In this document: one piece after another, positions 43,100 through 55,100 of the stretch | How the letters are laid out: every line of letters starts with the position of its first letter | Position numbering within the stretch: position 1 is the first letter of the stretch | NCBI GenBank assembly: GCA_032717465.1 | Contig: CM064663.1 | Span: 15,986,358-16,050,357 of the forward strand | Length of the DNA: 64,000 bases | Origin: Coenobita brevimanus | Lineage: Eukaryota > Arthropoda > Malacostraca > Decapoda > Coenobitidae | Reading direction: 5' to 3' | Made by a program: the position numbers and the translations under genes | The notes under the pieces: model-generated | Databases searched by the model: none | The model's input: only the letters and a program-made list of their open reading frames with translations | Told to the model about the DNA's origin: nothing

Positions 43100-45052
43100 C
43101 TAAGTGCGGGACTGTACACCTGACAAGTGAGAGGGTTTGGATTGATGCTTATGAAGGCCCTTTGCAGGGGCCTGCCCAGCACCAGAAACCCGCACCCTCT
43201 GTCGAACATCTGTGGGCAAACGAGAGGACGAGAAAGGATGTTTTACCACACTCCTTCTTGGAGTGGGCATACCAGCCTGCTTGGAAGGTGGCCTGGATGG
43301 AGCCCTTGGTAGTGCAGGGCGGCCAGTGGCACCACTAGAAGTTCCAGATGTGGAAGTGGACTGTACAGGGTCAGAACCCTGTGAAGGTGGCATCGTGAGT
43401 GTTGGATCCGAAGCACTAAGGGTCCGCCCAACATCCTCTTCGGGCTGGGACTGGTTCACAGGCGGACCATGAGCTGCAGTTTCTGCCTTGTCAGACCTCT
43501 CAGCAGCAAGCGACCGAGCTCTCTCAGGATCTAAAGACTCTGAAGACCGAGAGGGTGATGGCTTCCTGCCCTCCCCACTCAGTGAGGGCCGGACAGCCGA
43601 CGAGGAGCCCGCCCCAGAACTCACCTCTGCCGAAGCCATAGGCTTCGAAGCAGGTGGAGGAGTGGGCTCCCTAACTGTAACCTTAGGAAGAGAGGGAACA
43701 GGAGAGGTGTTAACAGAAGGGTCAACAACAGAGACCTTAGGTGGCCAGTCCTCAGAATCAGAGGACTCTGACGAGCAACGGTGACGTTTACCAGGTGCAG
43801 ATGGAATCTCGGGCATAGTGGCTACGACGGGAGAAGTCCGATCAACGTGGACATCTACCACCACCACAGAAGTGTGCAAGTCGTCAGTCACTGAAGTGGG
43901 AGTGGAAACAGTCAGAGTAGCAGTTGGGAAAACATCATTCTTACCTCCAGTACTAACCTTGGGGACAGCATTCTGCATATCGTGAGTGGAAGTTGTGGGT
44001 ACTGGAGTGGGTCGAGGCTGCCTCTGAGATACAGGGAGTCACATTGGTGTTCTAGAAAGAGCAGAAGCATAGGTAATTCCCGGCTGAAAGAAGAGTGTGT
44101 GGGCTCTCCTTTCGGCTTCAGGAAATGAAACCCTCTCACGTGTACGAATGGATAGGATCTCCTTTTCAAGGCAGAATCTTGGACAATTTTTTGATGAGAC
44201 AGCATGAGGACCTCCACAGTGATAGCATTTAATAGGTCCTGTACAGTCGTTGGAATGGCTTGATCCACCACAAAAAACACAAATACCAGGAAGTCCAGCC
44301 TGTGCACGGCGGCAAAATTTGGTGACATGGCCATATCCCTGACAGTGGAAACACCGCCTTGGGGTAGGCACATATGGCTTCACAGGAAGTGACAGCCAAG
44401 CGAGCTTCACAGATGTAGGCAGTGTCAATCTGTTGAATGTTAGGAACAATGTTGGAGTCGGGGTTAAAATACCGTTGATCTTCTTCTGGAGGCGTTCAAC
44501 TTTCACCACGCCTGAAGCCTGCAGTTCCTCCAACAACCTGGCCTCTGAGAATCGAAGGAGATCACGCGAAAAAATCACTCCTTTACTTTGGTTAAATGTA
44601 CTGTGTGGAGTACAGGAAACCTCTGATCCAGAAGCTGAGGTCCAATTCAATAGTCTTAAGCTCTCTGCAGGAGACGATACTTCTATAAGGATGCTTCCAT
44701 CGCCCTGTGAGGTTATTCGGGGTTCTCTGCCACATGCTGAAATAATGTTACGGTGTAATTCAAATATATCAGTATCCAGCACAGATCCACCTGTGGAGGA
44801 TCTGAGCACCAGATACTTAGCAAAATGCTCAGGCATAGTATCATCTGAGCCGAACTCGACAGCCGAACCAACCGGACGTGGCCTCCTCCTAGTCCCAGTT
44901 GAACGCTGGGGCAAAGGAGGAAAGTCACCAGTGGCCTGGAAAGGCTGTAGAGTGGCTATGAGGGTGGAGCAGTCTGGAGAACTTCCTGGGACAGTGACAG
45001 TGTCATCAACATTTTTTTGTGTGTCACCCATATTATTTTGCAAGAACTTCAT
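43100..45052 (-). pseudogene. I-type LINE ORF1, gag-like with three zinc knuckles
   Basis: 650 codons with one in-frame TGA at 44041-44039. The central part has CX2CX4HX4C-type knuckles (CFHCQGYGHVTKFC about 44355-44310, CVFCGGSSHSNDC, CYHCGGPHAVSSKNC), which bind the element RNA. The C-terminal third is Ser/Pro-rich and low complexity. Start ATG 45052; an alternative start MGDTQKN lies 7 codons in. Confidence 0.85.
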
Positions 45053-45651
45053 TCCCCCACCCCTCCACCCACCACGAAGTCCAACAAGGGGAGGTCATAT
45101 GCCAGGGATAAACACCACTGGCGACCCCAGAGGTAGCGGGAGAGTATACGCAGGTAACCACCAAGGAACCCTGACAAGGGTGACTCCAGGACGATAGGAG
45201 CCACCAGGTCCCAGTGCCCGCTTGACCCTAAAGCCACTAGGTGACTAGCCTAGGTGGCTAGCCAGTGACCAGCCGATTGACCTGGTCGGGCCCAACCAGG
45301 CCGCCCGTCTAGCCAGAATAAGGGACCAAAGAGGTGTATTGCTAGCTGCAGGGCGCAGCGTACACAGCATCGCTCAACCTCCAGGACTCCCATCTCCCAG
45401 CATTACGGGACGCCACGCACGGCAAACACGTGGGGAGGCAACAGTCCCACCCTAGATGGCAAATGGGCAGGGACTAACATCACTAGCTGGCCTCCTCCAC
45501 CAGTGATGCAGGGGGCGCTTGGTCCACGTGGCTGACAAATACCGAACCCTGCAAAGGTAGGCATACCTCCAAAGTAGGTGGCACTGCCAGCCACGCTTCA
45601 AGCCCCGCCACCACGTCAAGGTGATCCCCCTCAGCGGGGGGGAGGTGAGGT

Positions 45652-47445
45652 AGAGCCGGTCTCAAGTACATCTTTCACCCCGCATTATTCCCACTCTCCT
45701 TCCCCACAGCCCCATGATGTGGGGAAAGGGACGAAAGGGAAGGGGAAGGGGAAAGGAAAAGGGAAAGGTAAAAGGAGCATGAGTGGGGAAGGGCGCCGCT
45801 CTCCACCTCCCCAACCACCCCCACCACCCTCTTCTCCACACACCGACGAAGGCGATGAGGGTGACGAGGCTGGAGATGGTCATGTGTTGTGGTTCTGGGA
45901 GGATGGCAGTGATTTTGAACCCACGATTCACCCCTTCACTGAGGAGTGGCGGTCTGGCTGCACTGCTCCACACATCCATCAAGGCTCCACCAGGGTGGAT
46001 TTCTTCCACCTTTACTTCTCTGTGCTGTTTGTGAAGCGTATAGTGGAGCAGACAAACACCTTTGCCAGGAGGATGCGCAGTGAAAATGAGCGTGAGGGGA
46101 CGACCAGCAGGCACTCACAGCGCTATGATTACCCAGTAACAGTAGGTGAGATGTTCCTATTTTTGGCCTTGGTTCTGTTGATGGGTATTGTATGGAAAGG
46201 ACAAATTCCGGCTTACTGGTCTACTGACCAGATTACTTACACACCTTTCTTTGGCAAAGTTATGAGTTGGAATAGGTTTCAATACATTCTGAGCCACCTC
46301 CACTTTTATGATGCAGATGACCCTGCAAATGCAAATAACATAAATAAAATGAGGAGAATTAGAACTGTTTTCGATCACCTATGGGAAACGTTACACTCGT
46401 CATTTTATCCTTACAGAGCCCTCATCATAGACGAGAGTCTTGTGTTGTGGAGAGGCAATATTTCCTTTCGCCAGTACACACCCAGCAAAAGACACCGTTC
46501 TGGATTCAAGATCTTTGTTATGTGTGACTGTAAAACTGGTTACGTGCAAGACATAGTCTTGTACACTACTGCACAGACAGACATAACAGAAGATCGGAGT
46601 ATAGGACTCTCTGGGGTCATGGTGAAGACCATGATAGAGGAGTACGGTACCCTCATCGTGGTCATGTCTTGTACCTGGACAACTAGTACACAAGCCCTCT
46701 TCTCACTCGGTACCTCCACCAATATGACACTAGAGTCTGTGGCACTATGAAAAGAAACTGCCGTCATATGGTTAGAATCGGGAGGAAACTCGACAGGAAT
46801 GAGGTGGTTTTCTTCAAGACAAACCACATCCTCGCCACTGTATGGAACCACAAGAGAGAAGTTTCCCTCCTGTTGATGGTACACCGTCCCCTGATGCACC
46901 GCACAGCCTCCATGGAGTACACCGGCCAGAGGAGGGCTCACGTCTGGAAATCGGAGTCAGTAGTGGAGTACAACATGAAGAAGGCAGGTGGACCAGTCTG
47001 ATTCCATGATTCCAGTGTGGAGTATGCCAGGACCACGATGAAGTGGTACAAGAAACTCTTCTTCCACCTGCTCGACATCACGGTCCTCAACTGCCACTAC
47101 TTCCACACCTTGACTATAGGAACCTCCGAGACCTTCAAGGGGTTTGTGAGGGAGCTGTCCCGAGAGATCATCAGGAAATACGCGGAGGAAAGGCCCCATC
47201 CCCGCACCCGCATCGCCACTGCCACCCAGACGCCCCTATGCCTCATAGGACACCACTTCCTCAGCACCATCCCCCCTTCACAAAACCGCCCCAGACCACA
47301 GCGCCGCTGTCATGTGTGCAGCAGCTCCAAAATCAGAGCAAGCATAGGCAGACGAGACACAAGATACGAGTGTGTCGATAGCAATGTCGGCTTGTGCCTT
47401 GAGCCCTGTTTCAAGGAGTTCCACACACTACTACATTACTCATAA
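45652..47445 (+). pseudogene. piggyBac C transposase, main part
   Basis: It resumes after the LINE target duplication with a GK repeat ((GK)n, about 45720-45775) and acidic/Pro-rich segments. The DDE_Tnp_1_7 core follows: first Asp in ALIIDESLVLWRGN (about 46420); second Asp in YLDN in another frame (about 46676), followed by a TAG; the third position reads VWNHKREV (about 46845), Asn instead of the expected Asp. WYKKLFFHLLD (about 47045) and a Cys-rich C-terminus (CHVCSS to LCLEPCF, about 47310-47415) complete it. Frameshifts near 46660 and 46740 and TGA near 46999 break it. Confidence 0.85.
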
Positions 47446-48339
47446 TGTGTGTATATACTCTAGGTAAGGCATTTAATATGTGATACTGTGTGCTTGTGAG
47501 ACTATCATGCTCACTATGATACTAAGTCATGTACATAAGTGAAAACAATTACAGAAGGTTGGAAAATGATAATAATCTTGTGGAAAAGTATAATGAAAGT
47601 TGGAAAACAGAATGCAATACTGTGTGCTTGTGAGAATATCATGCACAGTATAATACTAAGTCAGGTATATACAGTATGTGAAAACAGTTTTAGAAGTTGA
47701 AAATTGGTATAATCTCTGTGGAAAACTATACTTGAAGTTGAAAATAAAAATGTAATACTGTGTGCTTGCGAGGATATCATGGTCAATATAACAGTAAGGC
47801 ATGTCAATATGCGATAATATTACGCTCAATATAATAGTACGGCCTGTCAATATTTGATAAAGTGTTATAGAAAGTTAAACATGGTATAATGATTGTTGAA
47901 AAGTATAATGTAAGTTGGGAAATAGAATGTGAGTTGAAACAACAGTCTCAGGGAGTCAACTGTGCCAAAAATCGGCAAATCTCAGGTGTTACAATAATGA
48001 ACCCATGCTTATATCGCCTATATTTTTCTTTGAAAACCAATATATTCTTGTAGTATCTGTAAATTTTGACTAAATAAATGTATTACTTTGTACCATGGGT
48101 TGTTTGGAATAGTTACCCCACCACAGAAAACGTGGAAGCTGCACCGCGCCTCCATAGAATACGAGCCCCTGGTGCTCAGAGGCTTACCTGTCCCGACCAT
48201 TTAAATGCCTAGGAAACCACTTTCTTGGTGATGTTCCATTGTTTCTCACCAAAAGCGGAGGTTTGAGCCCAACCCCCCCAAAAAAAAAATTGAAAAGTTG
48301 TCAGGTTTTGGGGGTGGGTTGGGTTATAATGTGGTCGGT
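47446..48339 (+). other. 3' non-coding region of piggyBac C with tandem repeats
   Basis: AT-rich; the first half is the 137-bp repeat array (47482-47890). No gene in the remainder. A C-run/A-run at 48273-48290 is notable but simple. Confidence 0.6.
47482..47890. repeat. Tandem repeat, period about 137 bp, three copies
   Basis: Copies start at 47482, 47619 and 47755 with atactgtgtgcttgtgag or a near variant, each containing a gaaagttggaaaa-like part. A degraded fourth piece may follow. Confidence 0.8.
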
Positions 48340-48505
48340 ACGGGGCGGGTTGATCTATAATATATAATGATATATTCACATACAGTATTAACATTATATT
48401 GTGAATTTACATATATCATACAAAGCTTTATTTAAATTACAGAAATGGGATTAGTCCGTGATTCGCCAAATGCAGCAACCAGGAATAGTCCAATCCTATA
48501 ATATC

Positions 48506-48686
48506 GATATCAATAATATTATCAAAATCTAAATCTACTAAACAAGTAACTGTCTGTTCAGTCTTAGAAATTATATTCTCACAAGGATATTAATGTTTGG
48601 TATTATTCAGAAAATTCTTCAGGTCCTATATTAACTGTTTGTACCGAAGGTGAGGGATTCTCGGTGGACTGGATTCTAATATGTAC
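48506..48686 (+). repeat. 410-bp repeat, copy 1, left part
   Basis: Matches 55215-55395 with about six differences by eye. It is separated from its right part (51876-52104) by the RTE copy 6. Starts gatatcaataatattatc. Confidence 0.9.
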
Positions 48687-51600
48687 CCCCTGGGGGTAGG
48701 GTTTTTTTTTCAAGAATACTCCCCCAGTACCCCTGCTTGTCGTAAAAGGCGACTAAAAGGGTTGGCGGAGGGTTAGTGCCCCTCCCCGGAAAACAACTAA
48801 CTAAAAAAACAAACAACAAGCCTCAGACAAGGACTGACCAAACGATGATGACCCAGGACCGGACAAAGGACTTGGTAATGGCTACGTGGAATGTAAGAGA
48901 AGCGAATGATGAGGTGAAAGAGAGAGAGATTGTCCAGGTGCTTGAGGGTGCGAAAGTGGATGTATGTGGAATAACTGAAACAAAATGGAGAGGACAAAGT
49001 GTGAGAGAATGGGGGTATGGATGGGGTATATGTGCAGGAGTAGGTGAGAATGAGAGGGCAAGGGAAGGAGTATGTATAGTCGTGAGTAAAAGATGGAAGA
49101 GGAGCATAAGACAGTATGGATCAGTTGGGTCAAGGATTGTGTGGGTAAAGTTGAAAGTCGGAATACAAATGTGGGCGATTGTGTGTGTGTATGCGCCAAC
49201 GCAAGATCGTGCTAGAAGAGTGAGAGAAGAGTTCTGGACAAATGTGGAAGTGTGCATGGAAAAGTTTGGAAGGAATGAGAGAGTGTTTTTGATTGGTGAT
49301 ATGAATGGTAAAGTTGGGAATGTGAAGGTGGATGGAATAGTTGGTGAGTGGGGTGTGCCTGCTGAGATAGATGAGAATGGGAGTGCATTAGTGGACATTT
49401 GTGCTGGGAGGGGGTTGGTGATAGCCAATACCCTCTTCAGGCATAAAATGATCCACAGGTATACATGGCGAGTGATGAGAAGGGTGGGTGGTGAACTGAA
49501 TGAAAGGAAGGCAATGACTGATTATGTGTGTGTGGATGAAAGGATGCAAAGATGTGTAATGGATGCAAGAGTTTATAGAGGCGGGGGGAGTGGACTTTCT
49601 GACCACTACTTGGTGGTGGCCAGAATTAAAATTCAAGTAAGATGGAGGAATAGAAGAAGGGAAAGACGAGAGGAAGGAGTAGTTGCAAGGAGAGTGGAAA
49701 GGTTACAAGAGGATGAGAAAAAGGCAGAGTATAAGAGAGAAGTGGAGGAACGATTGGGCAATTATGAATTGGAGCAGATGGGAGACGTGGAAGGTGTGTG
49801 TAGGATATTTACAGAAGAAATATGTGCAGCATGTGATGTGGTGTGTGGAAGGAAGAGAAGACGGAGGGGGATGCAAGGAACAGCGTGGTGGACTGAAGAG
49901 GTGAAACAGGCTGTGGCACAAAAGAAGAAAGCATACAATGAATGGATGAGAAATAGGGGCGTGGAAGAAGTTGAGAGGCGGAAGAGAGAGTTATATGTAG
50001 AAAGAAAGAGAGAGGTGAAAAGATTAGTAAGAGAGAGTAAGAAGAGAGTGGATGAGGAATTTGGAAGGAATTTGAGTGTAAAGTGGAGGGACTGTAAGAA
50101 AATGTTCTGGAAAGAGGTGAAAAGAGTAAGGCAGGGTGGAAGTGAAGTTAGCAGGGGAGTGAAAGATAAAAATGGTAGATTACTAGTGGAGAAGGGAGAA
50201 AAAGTGAGCAGATGGAGAGAACACTTTAAGGAATTGTTGAACATAGAGGATGGAAGTAGTGCGAGTATAAGTGGTTGGGGAATGGCTGGGAGAAGGAGGG
50301 AGGTGAGAAGACAGGAAGAAATCAGTAGGATAGAAGTTGTGGAAGCAATGAAGAAAGTTAAATCGGGGAAAGCCCCAGGAATTGATGGAGTGTGTGGTGA
50401 AATGCTGAAGCATGGGGGAGAGATAGTAGTAGAATGGATGTGGAAGATGTGCAGATTGGCCTGGGAGGAAGGTAGAGTCCCGGAGGATTGGAAGTCAGGT
50501 ATAATTATTCCCTTGTACAAAGGAAAAGGGGAAAAAGAAGTGTGTGGTAATCATAGGGGCATTTGTCTTCTTAGTATAATAAGAAAAGTGTATGGTAGGA
50601 TACTTATTGACAGAGTTAGAGAAAGAACAGAGAAATTAGTTGGAGAAGAAAAGGGAGGCTTTAGGAAGGGAAGAGGTTGTGTAGATCAGATATTCATTCT
50701 TAGATTTTTAGTGGAAAAGTTTCTAGAGAAGGGAAAGAAGTTGTATGCGGCTTTCATGGATTTGGAGAAAGCATATGACAGGGTGGATAGACAAGGATTG
50801 TGGAAAGTGTTAAGAACATACAGAGTAGATGGGAAGTTGTTGAATGCTGTGAAAAGTATGTACGATGGTGCGAAGGCTGCAGTGCGTGTGGATGGTGAAC
50901 TAAGTGAATTTTTCTCTTTGAAAGTTGGTTTGAAACAGGGATGTGTCATGTCTCCATGGTTGTTCAATCTGTACATGGATGGGGTAATAAAAGAGGTACA
51001 AGGTAGGGTAGTGGATGTTGGAGTGGCCCTGGTGAGAGAAGATAGTGTTTGGAAACTCCCTGCACTGTTGTTTGCAGATGATACTGTGTTGTTGAGTGAA
51101 GACGAAGGGGAGCTGCAAGGCTTGGTGGATGAGTTTGGGAGAGTGTGTAAGAAACGGAATCTAAAGGTGAATGTAGGGAAGAGTAAAGTGATGGTCTTTG
51201 AGAGAGGTGAAGTCAGTGAATGTATAGCGAGGTTGGATGGTGAGGAATTGGAAAATGTGAGTACGTTTAAGTACTTGCGTAGTGTGATGAGTAAGGATGG
51301 AGGTTTGGAGGGTGAATTGCTTGAAAGGGTACAGCAGGGAAGAAAGGTTGCTGGTTCTTTGAAAGCTGTGATAAGAAACAGGGAAGTGAGCATGGAAGTG
51401 AAAAAGTTACTACATGACAGTATTGTGATACCAACTCTAACCTACGGAAGTGAAGCTTGGACGTTGTTGGAAGGACACAAGTCAAGAATGAGAGCAGTGG
51501 AAATGAGTTATTTAAGAGGAGCCTGTGGAGTCACATGGAGAGACAGGCTGACGAATGAGGATATAAAGGAGCGTTGTGGTGTGGATGTGGATGTGATAGG

Positions 51601-51875
51601 AAGCGTTATGAGGAACACACTGAGGTGGTTTGGGCATGTGGAGAGGATGGAGGGTGAAAGACCGACGAAGAGAGTGTATGTGAGTGAGGTGGAGGGGGGA
51701 AGAGGGAGGGGGAGGCCGAGAATGAGATGGAGGGATGGGGTGGAGAGGTATATGAGAGAGGGGGGTGTGAGTTGGGAGCAGGGCAGTGAAATGGCAGGGG
51801 ACAGGGCGACTTGGAGGCGATTTGTTTGTGGCCATCCCAAACGGGATTGAGGCATCTGGCAATAGATAGATAGAC
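48687..51875 (+). mobile_element. RTE LINE copy 6, full length and intact
   Basis: A leader with G/C- and T-rich stretches and tgtcgtaaaaggcgactaaa (about 48738) is followed by a single 1024-codon ORF and a tail of ATAG repeats ending at about 51873. It is inserted within 410-bp repeat copy 1 after ATGTAC; at most 1-2 bases of target are duplicated. Confidence 0.9.
48776..51850 (+). CDS. RTE endonuclease-reverse transcriptase, intact
   Basis: 1024 codons without interruption. The native start may be the MMTQDRTKD Met codons (about 48845), since the first about 20 residues translate leader sequence. APE endonuclease about residues 35-285 (TWNVREAND, TETKW, GDMNGKVG, SDHYLV near 276). RT about 520-790 (GKAPGIDGV near 530, FMDLEKAYDRVD, GLKQGCVMSPWLFN, FADDTVLLS near 766). 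C-terminal RTE region with WFGHVERM and GRGRGRPRMRW (near 976), ending CGHPKRD. All expected catalytic residues are visible, so this may be an active source copy. Confidence 0.9.
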   Translation: MPLPGKQLTKKTNNKPQTRTDQTMMTQDRTKDLVMATWNVREANDEVKEREIVQVLEGAKVDVCGITETKWRGQSVREWGYGWGICAGVGENERAREGVCIVVSKRWKRSIRQYGSVGSRIVWVKLKVGIQMWAIVCVYAPTQDRARRVREEFWTNVEVCMEKFGRNERVFLIGDMNGKVGNVKVDGIVGEWGVPAEIDENGSALVDICAGRGLVIANTLFRHKMIHRYTWRVMRRVGGELNERKAMTDYVCVDERMQRCVMDARVYRGGGSGLSDHYLVVARIKIQVRWRNRRRERREEGVVARRVERLQEDEKKAEYKREVEERLGNYELEQMGDVEGVCRIFTEEICAACDVVCGRKRRRRGMQGTAWWTEEVKQAVAQKKKAYNEWMRNRGVEEVERRKRELYVERKREVKRLVRESKKRVDEEFGRNLSVKWRDCKKMFWKEVKRVRQGGSEVSRGVKDKNGRLLVEKGEKVSRWREHFKELLNIEDGSSASISGWGMAGRRREVRRQEEISRIEVVEAMKKVKSGKAPGIDGVCGEMLKHGGEIVVEWMWKMCRLAWEEGRVPEDWKSGIIIPLYKGKGEKEVCGNHRGICLLSIIRKVYGRILIDRVRERTEKLVGEEKGGFRKGRGCVDQIFILRFLVEKFLEKGKKLYAAFMDLEKAYDRVDRQGLWKVLRTYRVDGKLLNAVKSMYDGAKAAVRVDGELSEFFSLKVGLKQGCVMSPWLFNLYMDGVIKEVQGRVVDVGVALVREDSVWKLPALLFADDTVLLSEDEGELQGLVDEFGRVCKKRNLKVNVGKSKVMVFERGEVSECIARLDGEELENVSTFKYLRSVMSKDGGLEGELLERVQQGRKVAGSLKAVIRNREVSMEVKKLLHDSIVIPTLTYGSEAWTLLEGHKSRMRAVEMSYLRGACGVTWRDRLTNEDIKERCGVDVDVIGSVMRNTLRWFGHVERMEGERPTKRVYVSEVEGGRGRGRPRMRWRDGVERYMREGGVSWEQGSEMAGDRATWRRFVCGHPKRD

Positions 51876-52104
51876 ATTTCCAACAACACACATCACAAAT
51901 ATCAACACTGCTGTGCACACTTTCAATACAATTATTCAAAATGCTGACAAAAGACACATCCTTAGAAGCAACAGAATCAGACACAACCCCAACTTCACAC
52001 CAGAAATTCAAGGCCTTATCAGTCAACGGGACTATACTACGACACTCCCCAACACCCCATACATAAGATACCATACAACAAGTACAAGAAATCAACACTC
52101 AGAT
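51876..52104 (+). repeat. 410-bp repeat, copy 1, right part (LINE fragment)
   Basis: Matches 55396-55624 with about 14 differences by eye. Translated, it resembles the stretch between endonuclease and RT of the L2/CR1-type LINE whose 5' part is at 35164-36766. Confidence 0.85.
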
Positions 52105-55100
52105 CTATCTACCTATCTATTGACAGACACCTCGATCCCATTTGGGGTGGCCACAAACAAATCGCCTCCATGTCGCCCTGTCCCTCGCCATTTCATTGCC
52201 CTGCTCCCAACTCACACCCCCCTCTCTCATATACCTCTCCACCCCATCCCTCCATCTCATCCTCGGCCTCCCCCTCCCTCTTCCCCCCTCCACCTCATTC
52301 ACATACACTCTCTTCGTCAGTCTTTCACCCTCCATCCTCTCCACATGGCCAAACCACCTCAGTGAGTTCCTCATAACACTTCCTATCACATCCACATCCA
52401 CACCACAACGCTCCTTTATATCCTCATTCATCAGCCTGTCTCTCCATGTGACTCCACAGGCTCCTCTTAAACAACTCATTTCCACTGCTCTCACTCTTGA
52501 CTTGTGTCCTTCCAACAACGTCCAAGCTTCACTTCCGTACGTTAGAGTTGGTATCACAATACTGTCATGTAGTAACTTTTTCACTTCCATGCTCACTTCC
52601 CTGTTTCTTATCACTGCTTTCAAAGAACCAGCAACCTTTCTTCTCTGCTGTACCCTTTCACGCACTTCACCCTCCAAACCTCCATCCTTACTCATCACAC
52701 TACCCAAGTACTTAAACGTACTCACATTTTCCAATTCCTCACCATCCAACCTCGCTGTACATTCACTGACTTCACCTCTCTCAAAGACCATCACTTTACT
52801 CTTCCCTACATTCACCTTTAGATTCCGTTTCTTACACTCTCCCAAACTCATCCATCAAGCCTTACAGCTCCCCTTCGTCTTCACTCAACAACACAGTATA
52901 ATCCGCAAACAACAGTACAGGGAGTTTCCAAACGCTATCCTCTCTCACCAGGGCCACTCCAACATCCACTACCCTACCTTGTACCTCTTTTATTACCCCA
53001 TCCATGTACAGATTAAACAACCATGGAGACATGACACATCCCTGTTTCAAACCAACTTTCAAAGAGAAAAATTCACTTAGTTCACCATCCACACGCACTG
53101 CAGCCTTCGCACCACAGTACATACTCTTCACAGCATTCAACAACTTCCCATCTACTCCATATATTCTTAACACTTTCCACAATCCTTGTCTATCCACCCT
53201 GTCATGTGCTTTCTCCAAATCCATGAAAGCCGCATACAACTTCTTCCCCTTCTCAAGAAACTTTTCCACTAAAGATCTAAGAATGAATATCTGATCTACA
53301 CAACCTCTTCCCTTCCTAAAGCCTCCCTTTTCTTCTCCAACTAATTTCTCTGTTCTTTCTCTAACTCTGTCAATACGTATCCTACCATACACTTTTCCTA
53401 TTATACCACGAAGACTAATGCCCCTATGATTACCACACACTTCTTTTTCCCCTTTTCCTTTGTACAAGGGAATAATTATACCTGATTTCCAATCCTCCAG
53501 GACTCTACCTTCCTCCCAGGCCAATCTGAACATCTTCCACATCCATTCTACTACTATCTCTCCCCGATGCTTCAGCATTTCACCACACACTCCATCAATT
53601 CCTGGGGCTTTCCCCGATTTAACTTTCTTCATTGCTTCCACAACTTCTATCCTACTGATTTCTTCCTGTCTTCTCACCTCCCTCCTTCTCCCAGCCATTC
53701 CCCAGCCACTTATACTCGCATTACTTCCATCCTCTATGTTCAACAATTCCTTAAAGTGTTCTCTCCATCTGCTCACTTTTTCTCCCTTCTCCACTAGTAA
53801 TCTACCATTTTTATCTTTCACTCCCCTGCTAACTTCACTTCCACCCTGTCTTACTCTTTTCACCTCTTTTCAGAACATTTTCTTACAGTCCCTCCACTTT
53901 ACACTCAAATTCCTTCCAAATTCCTCATCCACTCTCTTCTTACTCTCTCTTACTAATCTTTTCACCTCTCTCTTTCTTTCTACATATAACTCTCTCTTCC
54001 ACCTCTCAACTTCTTCCACACCCCTATTTCTCATCCATTCATTGTATGCTTTCTTCTTTTGTGCCACAGCCTGTTTCACCTCTTCAGTCCACCACGCTGT
54101 TCCTTGCACCCCCCTCCGTCTTCTCTTCCTTCCACACACCACATCACATGCTGCACATACTTCTTCTGTAAATATCCTACACACACCCTCCACATCTCCC
54201 ATCTGCTCCAATTCATATTTGCCCAATCGTTCCTCCACTTCTCTCTTATGCTCTGCCTTTTTCTCATCCTCTTGTAACCTTTCCACTCTCCTTGCAACTA
54301 CTCCTTCCTCTCGTCTTTCCCTTCTTCTATTCCTCCATCTTACTTGAATTCTAATTCTGGCCACCACCAAGTAGTGGTCAGAAAGTCCACTCCCCCAACC
54401 TCTATGAGCCCTTGCATCCATTACACATCTTCGCATCCTTTCATCCACACACACATAATCAATCATTGCCTTCCTTTCATTCAGTTCACCACCCACCCTT
54501 CTCATCACTCGCCATGTATACCTGTGGATCATTTTATGCCTGAAGAGGGTATTGGCTATCACCAACCCCCTCCCAGCACAAATGTCCACTAACGCACTCC
54601 CATTCTCATCTATCTCAGCAGGCACACCCCACTCACCAACTATTCCATCCACCTTCACATTCCCAACTTTACCATTCATATCACCAATCAAAAACACTCT
54701 CTCATTCCTTCCAAACTTTTCCATGCACACTTCTACATTTGTCCAGAACTCTTCTCTCACTCTTCTAGCACGATCTTGCGTTGGCGCATACACACACACA
54801 ATCGCCCACATTTGTATTCCAACTTTCAACTTTAACCACACAATCCTTGACCCAACTGATCCATACTGTCTTATGCTCTTCTTCCATCTTTTACTCACAA
54901 CTATACATACTCCTTATTTTGCCCTCTCATTCTCACCTACTCCTGCACATATACCCCATCCATACTCCCACTCTCTCACACTTTGTCCTCTCCATTTTGT
55001 TTCAGTTATTCCACATACATCCACTTTCGCACCCTCAAGCACCTGGTCAATCTCTCTCTCTCTCACCTCATCATTCGCTCCCCTTACATTCCATGTTCCG

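Larger units (their letters stand above)
39191..45638 (-). mobile_element. I-type LINE, full length, 6448 bp, 13-bp target duplication
   Basis: GGGGAGGTGAGGT flanks both ends (39178-39190 and 45639-45651). On the minus strand the element starts with a GC-rich 5' UTR (cccgctgagggggatcacc), has ORF1 (45052-43100) and ORF2 (43083-39377), and ends in (TCAA)n at 39212-39191. ORF1 with zinc knuckles plus ORF2 with RNase H places it in the I/Nimb part of the LINE tree. It lies in the transposase gene of piggyBac C. Confidence 0.9.
38412..48353 (+). mobile_element. piggyBac-like element C, split by an I-type LINE
   Basis: A perfect 14-bp inverted repeat TCAACCCGCCCCGT lies at 38412-38425 and, inverted, at 48340-48353. 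If the terminal repeat really starts at CCCGCC, the flanks read TCAA and TTGA, each one change from TTAA. Between them are a piggyBac transposase in two pieces (38672-39190 and 45652-47445) and a 3' region with tandem repeats. Removing the LINE gives an element of about 3.5 kb. Confidence 0.7.

Noticed and set aside
43488..43784. Acidic ORF on the plus strand (98 codons)
   Set aside because: Antisense of the Ser/Pro-rich C-terminal part of the I-type LINE ORF1.
45578..45651. N-terminal part of the 390-codon piggyBac ORF starting at 45578
   Set aside because: These bases are the inverted 5' UTR and target duplication of the I-type LINE; true transposase sequence resumes at about 45652.
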